A stretch of DNA of 64,000 bases from assembly GCA_030018135.1 (NCBI GenBank), contig JASEGJ010000003.1, positions 1-64,000 on the forward strand. The letters run 5' to 3'. Made by a program: the position numbers and the translations under genes. Shown here in pieces: positions 1 through 8,946 of this stretch. Positions within the stretch are counted from its first letter, which is position 1; each line of letters opens with the position of its first letter. Source of the stretch: Candidatus Hodarchaeaceae archaeon (GTDB lineage: Archaea; Hadarchaeota; Hadarchaeia; Hadarchaeales; Hadarchaeaceae). The notes under the pieces were generated by a model. It did no database searches and was not told where the DNA came from. It was given only the letters and a program-made list of their open reading frames with translations.

Positions 1-351
1 CCTCGTCGAGGTGTATCCCCCTTTGACCTTCGGCTTTGGCATTCGTTTGCGCTCAAATTTCTCCACCAGATTCGCGTACTTCCTAACCCAATTCAGGATG
101 CTTCCGTCCGAGATCCGGTAGCCGTGGTGCTGGTACATGTACTCCCTTATCTTGCTGAGGGATAGCCCCTCGACAAAGAGGTGCAGCACCGCAACGATGA
201 TTTCCTTTGGGTAGGTCATCCCCTCGAACCCATCGCGCTCAACGAAGTACCGCTTGCAATCCTTGCACCTATGCCCCTGCTTGGTAACGTACTTGTTCCT
301 GAGCTTGCCCGCCCTGATCACGTTTTCCGATCCGCAGTGTGGACATTTCAC
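1..351 (-). CDS. IS transposase, N-terminal part (runs off the left edge)
   Basis: A GTG-started reading frame (start at 351) stays open to the window edge for 117 codons. It opens with a zinc ribbon, two CxxC pairs in CPHCGS and CKDCKRYF, about 18 residues apart. A helix-turn-helix region follows (LSLSKIREYM, then SDGSILNWVRKY). This order is typical of IS1/IS6-like archaeal transposases, where a DDE catalytic domain comes next; that part would lie outside the window. The frame is intact as far as visible, so the element could be active. Exact IS family is not certain. Confidence 0.75.
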   Translation of the reverse strand, partial: MKCPHCGSENVIRAGKLRNKYVTKQGHRCKDCKRYFVERDGFEGMTYPKEIIVAVLHLFVEGLSLSKIREYMYQHHGYRISDGSILNWVRKYANLVEKFERKRMPKPKVKGGYTSTR

Positions 352-453
352 GCTCTATCACTTTCTGTCCCCCACCAGCCTCGGTCAGCCTCCAAAATCC
401 ATGGGACTTGGTTGTTTAAATCAATAATCCTGAGGAAAACCCCTCTTCCGCAA

Positions 454-462
454 GTTTTAAAA
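454..462 (+). promoter_or_regulatory. Putative TATA box for the permease operon
   Basis: An A/T-only stretch, gttttaaaa, sits about 45-50 bases before the permease start. It is well placed for transcription to begin near 483. No other promoter-like sequence is obvious between the transposase start and the permease. Assigned by position and composition only. Confidence 0.35.
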
Positions 463-500
463 GAGTCCTTTTTCAAATTGTTCGATAGTGGGGATGACAT

Positions 501-1853
501 TTGAGAATGGAAAAATACGAATGGAAGGATAAATTCGGCGACAACGCATTGGTTCCAGTTCCTCTGGAGCAAAGAAGATCTGCGATGGCTTCTTTCTTGA
601 TCTTCACGGGAGTTCTCGCCTGCATAGCCGCCATCATGGCTGGGGGAACTTTAGGTTCGATGTTTTCGTTAAAAGACCTGATCATAGTCAGCGTGGTTGG
701 GTGTGCAATACTCGCGATAATAGGTGGGCTCACCGCGGTTATGGGGGTTACATCCGGGTGCTCGACTTACGTTAACATGAGGTGGCCCTATGGGAGAATT
801 GGGTCGTGGATTCTTGGGACGATCGTCGCAGGTCTTGCGTGTGGAATCGGGTGGTTCGCCATTCAAACTTGGTTTTTCGGGATTTTCGCAAATGCTCTAA
901 TCCCCATCGATATATGGATTTTTGCAGCAATCGGTGGTGCGCTTATGATATTGACTGCTGCCTATGGTTTCAGAGGCCTCGGTGTTCTCAGTTACCTCGT
1001 TGTTCCAATGTTCTTGCTACTCGCCGGGGTTGGATTTATGGTTGCCGTTGGAGAGGCTGGAGGTCTATCCGCTCTCCTCGCAGCCCAGCCTGCGACGCCG
1101 GCACCCACGGTGGTTGGGATTACAGCTGTGGTCGGAACATACATAGCCGGATCGATAATCACCCAAGATATAACACGATACTGTACGAGCGCTGCGGGCG
1201 GGGCTACAGCTTGGATCATCCAAGTGTTAATCCTGATGCCTTACATGTTTGTGGGAGCGGGAAGTATGATGCTTGTAACAGGAGAACTTAACATAGCAGC
1301 TGCGATGGCTGCGGCAGGACTAGGAGTCGGGGCCTTTTTGATCGTGTTTTTCGGTCAATGGACCACAAACGATAACAACCTATACAGCGGGGCTTTATCG
1401 GTTAACCTGTGGGCCCCGATTAAGAAGTGGATTTTGGTGGTGATCCTAGGAATGATAGGAACGGTTGTGGCTGTGTATTACTCCGTCACAGCTGGAGCGA
1501 ACGTAGGAGCCGCTTCTCCCTTCATGGATTTCTTAACTTTGCTGGGCAAGGCGTTGCCTGCGATAGGAGGGGGGCTGATAGCCGACTATTACATCTATCA
1601 ATGGTATAAAGGAGTGAAACTCTCGGAGAGATACCGCATCAAGCCCGGCATGGAGATCTCAGAGTTGAATTGGGTTGGATTAGTCGCAGTTGCGGCCGGG
1701 GTGGCTGGTGGCTTTCTCATCCCTTGGGGCATAGCCGCCATAAACTCGATTCTCTTAGCCTTTCTAGTCTACATCATCCTATCAATCCTGTTAGATAAGG
1801 CGGGGATACCTATCACGATAGGGAAACACAAACTTCCGGTGACTGGAACATGA
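501..1853 (+). CDS. NCS1-family cytosine/nucleobase permease
   Basis: A membrane protein of up to 450 residues with about 12 predicted transmembrane segments. It belongs to the nucleobase:cation symporter-1 family (CodB-like). The N-terminus is polar (DKFGDNALVPVPLEQRRS). The first helix carries the Gly-rich stretch IMAGGTLGSMFS, and the C-terminal half has TTNDNNLYSGALS and GGGLIADYY, both typical of cytosine permeases. The listed start is TTG at 501; an ATG at 507 is equally possible. Family members import cytosine, uracil, allantoin or hydantoins with H+ or Na+. The next gene overlaps its stop by 4 bases, and DUF917 and a peptidase-like gene follow, so the substrate may be a hydantoin or pyrimidine derivative. 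Substrate is inference. Confidence 0.85.
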   Translation: MRMEKYEWKDKFGDNALVPVPLEQRRSAMASFLIFTGVLACIAAIMAGGTLGSMFSLKDLIIVSVVGCAILAIIGGLTAVMGVTSGCSTYVNMRWPYGRIGSWILGTIVAGLACGIGWFAIQTWFFGIFANALIPIDIWIFAAIGGALMILTAAYGFRGLGVLSYLVVPMFLLLAGVGFMVAVGEAGGLSALLAAQPATPAPTVVGITAVVGTYIAGSIITQDITRYCTSAAGGATAWIIQVLILMPYMFVGAGSMMLVTGELNIAAAMAAAGLGVGAFLIVFFGQWTTNDNNLYSGALSVNLWAPIKKWILVVILGMIGTVVAVYYSVTAGANVGAASPFMDFLTLLGKALPAIGGGLIADYYIYQWYKGVKLSERYRIKPGMEISELNWVGLVAVAAGVAGGFLIPWGIAAINSILLAFLVYIILSILLDKAGIPITIGKHKLPVTGT

Positions 1854-2242
1854 AGCCCGAACGTATAAGCTTAATGAGTGTTATTTTTTTCGCTTTATTA
1901 GGAATTGTACTCGTAGTTGTTGGAGCCTCGGCACTTGATGAAAGCATCTACGCAGGAACTATTTATGCTGTGATAGGGGCGGCTCAAGTCTTAATTTCTG
2001 TATTAACGTTTGCCTTCACCCGCGGTAAAATCAAGCGGGAATTTGGAAACACCATGGTCCTCGGTTGCTGGTGGATTCTGTCGGTTGGGATCGCGGGACT
2101 TGCTCTCTTCACATCCCCGCTATTCGCGATCTCGCCAGTATATAGCGTGGTATCGAGTCTCTTTGCAGTTATCTGGGTAGTTTTGGGTGCGTTCAACATG
2201 TGGTTAATGGTATCAAAAGTGGGGGCAGAAATAGTCGTTTGA
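1850..2242 (+). CDS. Small four-helix membrane protein, unknown function
   Basis: A 130-residue protein with four hydrophobic segments and a short basic loop (FTRGKIKREFG) in the middle. The ATG overlaps the stop of the permease gene (ATGA), so the two are translationally coupled. No family is recognised. Its position suggests an accessory role for the permease, but nothing in the sequence shows this directly. Confidence 0.65.
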   Translation: MKPERISLMSVIFFALLGIVLVVVGASALDESIYAGTIYAVIGAAQVLISVLTFAFTRGKIKREFGNTMVLGCWWILSVGIAGLALFTSPLFAISPVYSVVSSLFAVIWVVLGAFNMWLMVSKVGAEIVV

Positions 2243-2253
2243 GCTGACAATAA

Positions 2254-2272
2254 GCTTTTATTTTTCTATATC
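2254..2272 (+). promoter_or_regulatory. Putative TATA box upstream of DUF917
   Basis: The A/T-rich run cttttatttttctatatc lies 37-55 bases before the DUF917 start, in a 66-base gap. DUF917 also has a strong ribosome-binding site (gaggtga) just before its ATG. DUF917 and the peptidase gene could therefore be transcribed separately from the permease pair. Confidence 0.4.
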
Positions 2273-2308
2273 GAACTAATTACAATCTAAAAAATTTGAG
2301 GTGACAGA

Positions 2309-3415
2309 ATGGAAAAACTCACGACAGAAGACCTAAAAGATATAGTGATCGGAGCGACGTTTTTAGGCTCTGGTGGGGGAGGTTCACCCGAAAACGGACT
2401 AAAACTTGTCGATGAAATAGGTCGTATAACAAAAGAAGTCACCCTCGTAAATCCCAATGAGGTGCCAGACGGCGAGCATGTGGCGATGATAGCTGGTATG
2501 GGTAGCCCCATGGCCTTGAAAGAAAAGGGCTTTGGACCAGAAGCCATCTTCGCATTTGAGGGATTACAAAAGCTATATGGGTGGCTGGGAATTGACTTTA
2601 AATACATCATGCCTGGCGAGACCGGGGGATTCAATACAATAACGCCAATTTATGTGGCAGCCGCTAAAAAACTCACAATCGTCGATGCTGATGGCACTGG
2701 TGGGAGAGCTGTGCCGGATCTGGAAACCACGCTCTACTATTTGTATGGAATTCCCACTTCTCCATTCGTATTGGCCGATAGAAATGGAAACACGGTGATG
2801 GGGTGGACAAAGGACCCCATGGATGCCCCCTCATGCGAAAATATAGCCAGACATGTCACCACGGCATTCGGAATGCTAGCGGGACTCGGAACGTGGGTTG
2901 TTTCGGGTTACCAAATCAAGAATTGGCTAGAACCAAACGTCATAGCTAAATCACGTTCGATAGGCAAAGCCATTAGGGAAGCAAGGGAAAAGGGTGTGGA
3001 CCCTGTCACCGAAGTCACCAAAGTGGTCAACGGAATTGAGTTGATAAGAGGAGAGATCGAAAAGATAGAAACTAAAACGGTTGCAGGATTTGACTTTGGA
3101 AGGACTACGATAAGAGGAATCGATAAATTCGAAGGCAAGCGGCTTTTCATCGACTTCAAGAACGAAAACATGATATGTTGGAAAGCGTTGGAGGAGCCCG
3201 TTGCTATTGTTCCTGATTTGATGGGGCTGATAACACTCGACGGGAATCCGCTGACAAATGCCGACACAAAAGAGGGGATGAAAATTAGCGTGATCGCAGT
3301 GCCCGCATCCGAAAGATGGAGAAAGCATCCCAAATGTTTCGAACCTTGGAGGCCCATACTGGAAAAGATGGGATACAAGGGAGACTACATACCCGTAGAA
3401 AAGCTTGTAGGGTAA
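2309..3415 (+). CDS. DUF917 family protein (hydantoin-associated)
   Basis: A 368-residue protein matching the DUF917 family. The N-terminal Gly-rich motif GSGGGGSPENG (residues ~20-30) and the central DADGTGGRAVPD stretch are hallmarks. A C-terminal domain begins around residue 240 (FDFGRTTIRGIDKFEGKRLFIDFKNEN). Relatives lie beside hydantoinases and NCS1 permeases, and one branch includes S-methyl-thiohydantoin desulfurases. The exact reaction here is unknown. ATG with the ribosome-binding site GAGGTGA five bases upstream. It follows a nucleobase-type permease and precedes an M29-like enzyme by 6 bases, so it probably acts on an imported cyclic amide or its breakdown product. Confidence 0.85.
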   Translation: MEKLTTEDLKDIVIGATFLGSGGGGSPENGLKLVDEIGRITKEVTLVNPNEVPDGEHVAMIAGMGSPMALKEKGFGPEAIFAFEGLQKLYGWLGIDFKYIMPGETGGFNTITPIYVAAAKKLTIVDADGTGGRAVPDLETTLYYLYGIPTSPFVLADRNGNTVMGWTKDPMDAPSCENIARHVTTAFGMLAGLGTWVVSGYQIKNWLEPNVIAKSRSIGKAIREAREKGVDPVTEVTKVVNGIELIRGEIEKIETKTVAGFDFGRTTIRGIDKFEGKRLFIDFKNENMICWKALEEPVAIVPDLMGLITLDGNPLTNADTKEGMKISVIAVPASERWRKHPKCFEPWRPILEKMGYKGDYIPVEKLVG

Positions 3416-3421
3416 ATTACC

Positions 3422-4369
3422 ATGGGCATGAAAGAAGCAGCCGATGCAGCAGTTAAAACCTGCCTCAACGTTAAACAGGGAGAAACTTTCTTGGTGATAA
3501 CAGATACGGAGAAAGAAAATATTGGTAAGGCTTTATTTGAAGCAGGCTTGGACGTTGGTGCAGAAGCTTTACTTGCACTAATGAAACCAAGAACTAGACA
3601 CGGAGAGGAACCGCCGAGAGCCATAGCCGAGCTATGGAAAAGCGTCGATGTTTTTTTGGTACCGACGAGATTCAGCTTGACCCACACGCAAGCCAGGAAA
3701 AACGCCACAGATGCTGGTGCCCGGGGAGCCACGATGCCGGGGATAACTGAGGAAATGTTTCTCGAAACGATGGGTATAGATTACGTGAAAGTGCAAGAAA
3801 ACTGCGAAAAAATGAAAAGAGTTCTTGAAGGAGCAAAAGAAATCAGGGTGAAATCTCGCTTGGGTACTGATGTGGTGTTTTCCGTTGAAGGGAGAAGCCC
3901 AGTGATGGACACAGGGATGCTACATAGGAGTAGCGATTTCGGTAATTTGCCTGCGGGGGAAGTATTTATAGCACCCGTCGAGGGAACTGCCAACGGCGTG
4001 ATTTTTTTCGACGGCTCTGTGGCTGAGGTTGGAGTCCTGACCGAACCCATGAAAGTTGAAGTTAAAGACGGTAACGCTGTCAGAGTGAGCGGAGGGGGAG
4101 CCGAGCAGTTCAAAAAAATTCTCGAACGAGCTGGGAAGGAAGCGTATAACATTGCTGAAATAGGGGTCGGGTGCAATTTCGGAGCGAGAATCGTTGGCAA
4201 TATACTAGAGGATGAAAAAGTTTACGAAACCATCCATATAGCTTTCGGAGACAACAGCACCATTGGAGGGAAAGTAAAAGCTGGCATTCACCTAGATGGG
4301 CTGATCAAGAAGGCTACCCTCATCGTGGATGGAAGGGAAGCGATAAAGGATGGGAAATGGCTAGTCTAA
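3422..4369 (+). CDS. M29-like (aminopeptidase T-related) metallo-hydrolase
   Basis: A 315-residue protein related to leucyl aminopeptidase/aminopeptidase T. The N-terminal domain handles substrate binding (MGMKEAADAAVKTCLNVKQGE). The C-terminal half carries family landmarks: PAGEVFIAPVEGTANG (~180-195), GVGCNFGA (~250), EDEKVYETIHIAFGDN (~265-280) and a late His-Leu-Asp. In M29 enzymes the Glu/His/Asp residues bind two metal ions. It starts 6 bases after DUF917. In this context it may open an amide or N-carbamoyl bond instead of acting on peptides; this is inference. A second in-frame ATG two codons later is possible. Confidence 0.75.
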   Translation: MGMKEAADAAVKTCLNVKQGETFLVITDTEKENIGKALFEAGLDVGAEALLALMKPRTRHGEEPPRAIAELWKSVDVFLVPTRFSLTHTQARKNATDAGARGATMPGITEEMFLETMGIDYVKVQENCEKMKRVLEGAKEIRVKSRLGTDVVFSVEGRSPVMDTGMLHRSSDFGNLPAGEVFIAPVEGTANGVIFFDGSVAEVGVLTEPMKVEVKDGNAVRVSGGGAEQFKKILERAGKEAYNIAEIGVGCNFGARIVGNILEDEKVYETIHIAFGDNSTIGGKVKAGIHLDGLIKKATLIVDGREAIKDGKWLV

Positions 4370-4589
4370 GATCGAATCGAAACTTTTTTCAAGTGTGGAT
4401 TTATGAAATTATTTTTGTCAAATGCTCGCTCATTAGCCGCAAACCACCTCAGCCTTTGGCATGACCCTTAGGACCTTCCTCACGGGTCTGAGCCCGATTA
4501 ACGATGGTGTGTTTAATCGAACCATCGACGAATATGAAGGGCGGATGAGGACAGGACATTCGAGTTAGGTCTAGACTACGAGGTGAAAT

Positions 4590-4877
4590 ATGAGCAAGGG
4601 CGGGGTTATAAAAGACGTCCTCAAAGCAACGCTTCTGGTCGTTTTCGGCACCGGCTTCCTCATCATCTTCGCGAAAATCGCCCTCCACGGCCACCACGTC
4701 GCCCTCGAACCAAATCCCGCGATCCTGTGCGTGGAGATGCTGGCGGCGGGGTTCGCGATAATTTTGGGCCTCGAGGCGCTGTGGAAAACGGGGGGGTCGT
4801 TGAGCGAATCCCTAAAAAAGTGGATGATATCGCGCTCCTCAATCGCGGGGAGAGAAGGAAAAGGAAAAAGGAGGTGA
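4590..4877 (+). CDS. Small two-helix membrane protein next to an integrase
   Basis: A 95-residue protein with two predicted membrane helices (residues ~10-32 and ~44-62) and a strongly basic C-terminus (GREGKGKRR). A GAGGTGA-like site precedes the ATG. It ends 6 bases before the first codons of the broken integrase, so it is probably cargo or an accessory of the same integrated element. No family recognised. Confidence 0.55.
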   Translation: MSKGGVIKDVLKATLLVVFGTGFLIIFAKIALHGHHVALEPNPAILCVEMLAAGFAIILGLEALWKTGGSLSESLKKWMISRSSIAGREGKGKRR

Positions 4878-4883
4878 GAAGGC

Positions 4884-6079
4884 TTGAAAGCGAACCCAAC
4901 CGTTTCAGAGTTTCCAGAGTTTCAGCGCGACAAGCTCAAGCTTTCCGATGCAAGGCGCGAGACATAAACACGCTTTTTCAGAGAAATGGAACTCAAAGGG
5001 GCAAGCTTCGAGACCATCAAGGGATACATAAAAGCCATCCGGACCTTGGGCTACGACGGCAAGCCGTACGAGGAGTTGACGAGCGAGGACCTAATGTCAT
5101 GGATGGAGCGGATAGGCTCAAACGGGTGGAGCGTACACACGATAAATTTGTACAGGCGAAAGATCAAGCACTTCCTCCGCTGGGTCCACGGGTGCAGGTC
5201 GACGAAGGATCCAACTCCCGAAGCTCTCAGGTGCATCCAGCAGCAGCACATGAGGCGAGAGCTTCCGAAGTCCATCCTATCGAGGGGGAGATAAAGCAGC
5301 TAATCGATGCATGCGACAATCAGCGAAACCATGCGTTAGTGTTTGTTTGCTACGAGTCGGGAGCGAGAGCCAGCGAGATCCTAGGGATAAAGATCAAGGA
5401 TGCCGAATTTGACCAATTCGGAGCCGTGCTTCACATTCGAGGAAAAACAGGTAAGCGCATGATAAGACTTGTTGAGAGTGTGTCGGACCTGAGGCTCTGG
5501 CTCTCGATGCACCCCGACGGCAAAAACCCAGATGCATGGTTATGGCCGGGGCGAAAGCAGAGTGGTGGACCGCTTTCAAGGGTCACTTTTGAATGGCTAC
5601 TCGCAAAACTCGGAGAAAGGGCGGGCCTGAGCAAACACATACATCCCCACCTGTTAAGGCACTCGAGGGCCACGCACCTAGCAAATGTGCTAACCGAGCC
5701 CCAGATGCGGGAGTTCTTCGGCTGGACAAAGGCAAGCTACATGCCCGAGATATACGTGCACCTCAGCGGGCGGGACGTGGACGCGACTTTGCTCAAACAC
5801 TACGGGATAAAGATTGAGACACCGGCGGAAGATCCGCTGGAACTCAAGACGTGCCCGTGGTGTCAGGCCGTAAACTCGCCGAGCGCACGTTTCTGCCAGC
5901 GGTGCAACGCCCCGTTGGACCCGGCGAGCGCGGAGAAGGCCGCGGAGAAACAGAGAAGGCGAATGGAGTTCACCGAGTGGTTCATCGAGCGGATGCTCCA
6001 AGAGGCTCCAAGTGCCGCCGAAAACGCCCTCAGAGAGAAGCGGGAGGAGCTCGCAGAGCTGGCCAGTGGTGATGCATGA
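4884..6079 (+). pseudogene. Tyrosine recombinase/integrase with C-terminal zinc ribbon, frame disrupted
   Basis: The coding signal runs through two frames. Frame A (from TTG 4884, or ATG 4986, to 5294) encodes the SAM-like core-binding domain (ETIKGYIKAIRTLGYDGKPY). The catalytic domain continues in another frame from about 5285 to 6079. Catalytic residues are all present: Arg in SGARASEIL, Lys in GKTGKRM, HxxR in HPHLLRHSRATHL, and Tyr in PEIYVHLSGRD. A C-terminal zinc ribbon follows (CPWC, 15 residues, CQRC), as in many archaeal XerA-like integrases. An in-frame TAA also falls near 4968, between two conserved stretches. The main shift lies at a run of five G near 5284, so a -1 slip or a sequencing error could restore the protein. 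As read, it is broken. Confidence 0.75.
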
Positions 6080-6146
6080 AAAGTAATTTACGGTTGGGAA
6101 AGCAAAGTAACCCTAAAGTGACGGCACGATAACCCTTTGTTGTCCT

Positions 6147-6434
6147 CTACTTAACCATCCAAAGGGAAAGAATCGTGGAGAGAGCGGCAAAAACGCAAAT
6201 GGTTAAGATGAACAAAAGAAATGGTTTTTGCATCTTTAATAACTCAATGGCTGGCTTAGAAATCGCATAGATAGATGCCGCACATGCCAAATAGAACCAG
6301 AGCACCACGGTCGAGACCGCTAGTATGGAAAAATTTAGCAAAAGCATCAAAAATGCGACAAAACCGGCCACGCAAGTCGCAATCGTAAACGGATAGAAGA
6401 GGGCCAAGATAAGGACTTTTTTACGGGACTCCAA
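6147..6434 (-). CDS. Small three-helix membrane protein at the end of the ATP synthase operon
   Basis: A 95-residue, very hydrophobic protein with three predicted membrane helices and a short basic N-terminus (MESRKK). It is the last leftward gene, 6 bases after UPF0216, so probably co-transcribed with the ATP synthase genes. No family is recognised. It could be an assembly factor, but the sequence alone does not show that. Confidence 0.6.
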   Translation of the reverse strand: MESRKKVLILALFYPFTIATCVAGFVAFLMLLLNFSILAVSTVVLWFYLACAASIYAISKPAIELLKMQKPFLLFILTICVFAALSTILSLWMVK

Positions 6435-6440
6435 TTTTTT

Positions 6441-6839
6441 TCACCCCGTCATGAAAAAATACTGCGTGGTCGTTGGAAGATTTTTCCGCAAGATAGCCAC
6501 TTCCGGGCGATAAATAAGGAGTTCATCGTCAGTACCTTCTTTTCTAAGGATTTGGCCGACCACCTTCACCTCGATGTTGCCAATTATCTTGGCGGCTCCT
6601 TTACCCAGCTTCAGGTCAAATGAAATGAATATTGGCAGCCGCAATTTTTCCCAGTCTGTTTCTGGTAACATCTTGGCCAAAAGTTCGAGCTCTTCGCGTT
6701 TAAAGACATGAACACTGCCATCCCCCGCGACGACATGTGGTTCGGCAGATCGCAGGGCATCCTTAAGCGAAAGGCGTTGTTTTGGGATGCGAACGTTTAG
6801 CTTGCTTAACTCAAACTTTATCAAACGGTCGACGCTCAT
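6441..6839 (-). CDS. UPF0216 (DUF61) family protein
   Basis: A 132-residue protein matching the archaeal DUF61 family: an N-terminal RLIKFELSKLNVRIPKQRLSL, a central GSVHVFKREELELLAKMLPE, and LPIFISFD. Family function is unknown. Its ATG overlaps the stop of atpD by 4 bases, so it is in the ATP synthase operon, although family members are not known ATPase subunits. Confidence 0.8.
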   Translation of the reverse strand: MSVDRLIKFELSKLNVRIPKQRLSLKDALRSAEPHVVAGDGSVHVFKREELELLAKMLPETDWEKLRLPIFISFDLKLGKGAAKIIGNIEVKVVGQILRKEGTDDELLIYRPEVAILRKNLPTTTQYFFMTG

Positions 6840-7477
6840 GCCCTTGCCTCAAACATGGCTTTGATTCGCTTTAGGCGAGAAAAATTCTCCCTTTCCATCT
6901 CGTCGAGCCTCATTGCTATGAATTTCACCGTAGCCTTCAGGCGTGGAATTATAATGTAATCGAGCGCGTTCACCCTCCGCTTCGTCTTCTCGAGTTCTTT
7001 CGCGATGGCGCGAGCCGATTCCTCGAGCTCCGCTAACTCGATCAAGAGCTTGAGGGCTTTTTCAAATTCCCTTGATGCATCATCCAGAACGGAAGATGTG
7101 GCATGAATGCTGTAACCCCTAGTCAAAGCGGTGCGCTCAACCTTCTCAACTCTTAGAGTCGGAACGATGATTCCCATGATGTGGCGCGTTGATGTATCCA
7201 CTTGTAGCTCGCGCTTCGCCTCCTTGGAAGCCTGCCTAGTTTCAATGGTGCCCATAACGGCAAAACAAATTGATAGTGCTCGATACGAGGTTGACAACTG
7301 CTCAAATGCTCCCACCCTTGCTTCCTTAATCCTCCTCAATATTTCAAAAAACTCGATGACGAGGGCATCCTTTTTTTCCGTGAGCAGATCATACCCCCGC
7401 TGGGCCAAACTAACCCTTTGCTTCAGCTTTAGGAGCTCCATTCTAGTGGGGGTTATCATTTCTATCGCTGCTGCCAT
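6836..7477 (-). CDS. atpD: A-type ATP synthase subunit D (central stalk)
   Basis: 213 residues, normal for the family. It forms the rotating central shaft through the A3B3 head. The N-terminus has the expected TRMELLKLKQRVSLAQRGYDLL and a long coiled coil; the C-terminal helix contains KTKRRVNALDYIIIPRL, the family signature. It starts 1 base after atpF. In most archaea atpD follows atpB; here it follows atpF directly because A and B are placed elsewhere. Confidence 0.95.
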   Translation of the reverse strand: MAAAIEMITPTRMELLKLKQRVSLAQRGYDLLTEKKDALVIEFFEILRRIKEARVGAFEQLSTSYRALSICFAVMGTIETRQASKEAKRELQVDTSTRHIMGIIVPTLRVEKVERTALTRGYSIHATSSVLDDASREFEKALKLLIELAELEESARAIAKELEKTKRRVNALDYIIIPRLKATVKFIAMRLDEMERENFSRLKRIKAMFEARA

Positions 7478-7478
7478 A

Positions 7479-7817
7479 TTAGCTACCCCTTATTTTTTCA
7501 ACGACTTTTGTTCCGACGGTACGCCTAATCAGCTCGCGCAGCTCGTCGATTTCTGGCGTAAACCCGGTCTTATCCGGGATCCTTAATACGACCGGGAGCA
7601 ATTTCTTCGCTCTCATTATCCATCTGAATTCCTCCCCGAGTTCCTCGACCACACGATGGGTTATCAATACAAGCCCGATATCCCCGCGCGCGAAGAGTTC
7701 CCTAAGTTTGGCGAGCGTTTCTCCCTTTTCAACGTGGACGTGAGTGTAGGGCACGCTAGCTAGGGCAAAGCCAGTTACGGTATCCACATCGCCGACTGCA
7801 GCTATATTATAGCTCAA
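7479..7817 (-). CDS. atpF: A-type ATP synthase subunit F
   Basis: 112 residues with the Rossmann-like fold of subunit F: IAAVGDVDTVTGFALASV near the start and GLVLITHRVVEEL in the middle. It binds the central stalk with subunit D and regulates ATP hydrolysis. It overlaps the end of atpC by 11 bases and is nearly contiguous with atpD. Confidence 0.93.
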   Translation of the reverse strand: MSYNIAAVGDVDTVTGFALASVPYTHVHVEKGETLAKLRELFARGDIGLVLITHRVVEELGEEFRWIMRAKKLLPVVLRIPDKTGFTPEIDELRELIRRTVGTKVVEKIRGS

Positions 7818-8946
7818 TTTTAGGTACCCTCACTAACATCTCTTTGATTTTTTCTGGCTCGACCTTATCGACCTTAAGCCTCATAATCGTGCGCAAGTTC
7901 CTGATCTCCGCTTCCTTCGCGTAAACGTGGGCGAGTACTGGGGCCAGGCTGAGCAATTTTACAATCGACATCCATTTACAGATTTTGAGTTGTCCCTCGT
8001 CGAGCGCCTTTTCCATCGCCAATAGCGAACCCGTGGCCTCAAATTGGGGCAGGGCCCCCGACAGGATCGGCCCATATGAAGTGTGGGATATCACATCGAT
8101 GGAGGAAGGGACATCGTCGGCAAGGATCATGGACCTCAACATCTCGTCCGATAGCTCACAGGATGGCCTAATTACATACTTATCGATTTCATCGGGCGGT
8201 ATTCCTTCTTTTTTGAGTCGCAGGATCAACTTTATGTTTACTGCATCTATCTCGTAACCGACCACCGCCCTCAAGACCGAGCGCTGGGCCTTCTTCCTCA
8301 ATACCTCAGTCCATAGGCTCGAGTAATAATGCTTGTCCAAAGCCGAGGTCAGAGCAATTAATCCCCTCTTTTTATAGTCTTCAAGGGCCGCGGAAATGAC
8401 ATCGAAGTATTCCGTCCCCTCTATGTACTTGAGGAGTTCCTCGAAGCTTTCCGCCGCCGCCAATAGCTCAAGCCTGCTAGGGGGGGAGGTCGGGGAGGGG
8501 ATCATCTCCCTCATCCTTTCTTCCTTGGGGACCTTGTTATGGATCGCGGCAAGCAACGTTTTAAGGTTCCAGAGGTCTATTCTTTGAATCAATCTCGCGA
8601 TGGCCCCCCTTCCTTCCTTGGGTACCATTTGAAGGAGCTCTTGGTAGCGCACGCTGAGGCTTGCCTTTAGGGCCCGCTCGACTGCGACCACATCCACTTC
8701 TTCAACCCTTGGGACATCCACAAGGTGGGGGCCGTAATCTGTGTCGTCCAAGCCAGATAGGATGTTCACGACCCTTGCGGCATCCGCGAACTCGAGCAGG
8801 CGAGCCTCCGGGATGGACCTCGCCTCCCAAGCGCTGATCTTCGCGCTACAATAGACATAGGGTATCGTGCGCCTGGCGTGCGTGATGACAAAAACAAAAA
8901 AAATGGTTATGAGCGCGGACACGATCATTAAAGCTAAGGTGTTCAT
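7807..8946 (-). CDS. atpC: A-type ATP synthase subunit C (V-type d homologue)
   Basis: 379 residues, mostly helical. It caps the membrane rotor and links it to the D/F shaft. One membrane-like N-terminal helix (LMIVSALITIFFVFVI) precedes the conserved body beginning PYVYCSAKISAWEARS. Features typical of the family include the ALDKHYYSSLW segment and the helical tripartite repeat. It overlaps atpE by 4 bases. The N-terminal hydrophobic segment is unusual, since many relatives start near the YxxxRxR stretch. Confidence 0.92.
   Translation of the reverse strand: MNTLALMIVSALITIFFVFVITHARRTIPYVYCSAKISAWEARSIPEARLLEFADAARVVNILSGLDDTDYGPHLVDVPRVEEVDVVAVERALKASLSVRYQELLQMVPKEGRGAIARLIQRIDLWNLKTLLAAIHNKVPKEERMREMIPSPTSPPSRLELLAAAESFEELLKYIEGTEYFDVISAALEDYKKRGLIALTSALDKHYYSSLWTEVLRKKAQRSVLRAVVGYEIDAVNIKLILRLKKEGIPPDEIDKYVIRPSCELSDEMLRSMILADDVPSSIDVISHTSYGPILSGALPQFEATGSLLAMEKALDEGQLKICKWMSIVKLLSLAPVLAHVYAKEAEIRNLRTIMRLKVDKVEPEKIKEMLVRVPKIEL

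Noticed and set aside
4370-4589. IS remnant between the M29-like gene and the small membrane protein
   Set aside because: Minus-strand frames show no transposase motif; no terminal repeats were found.
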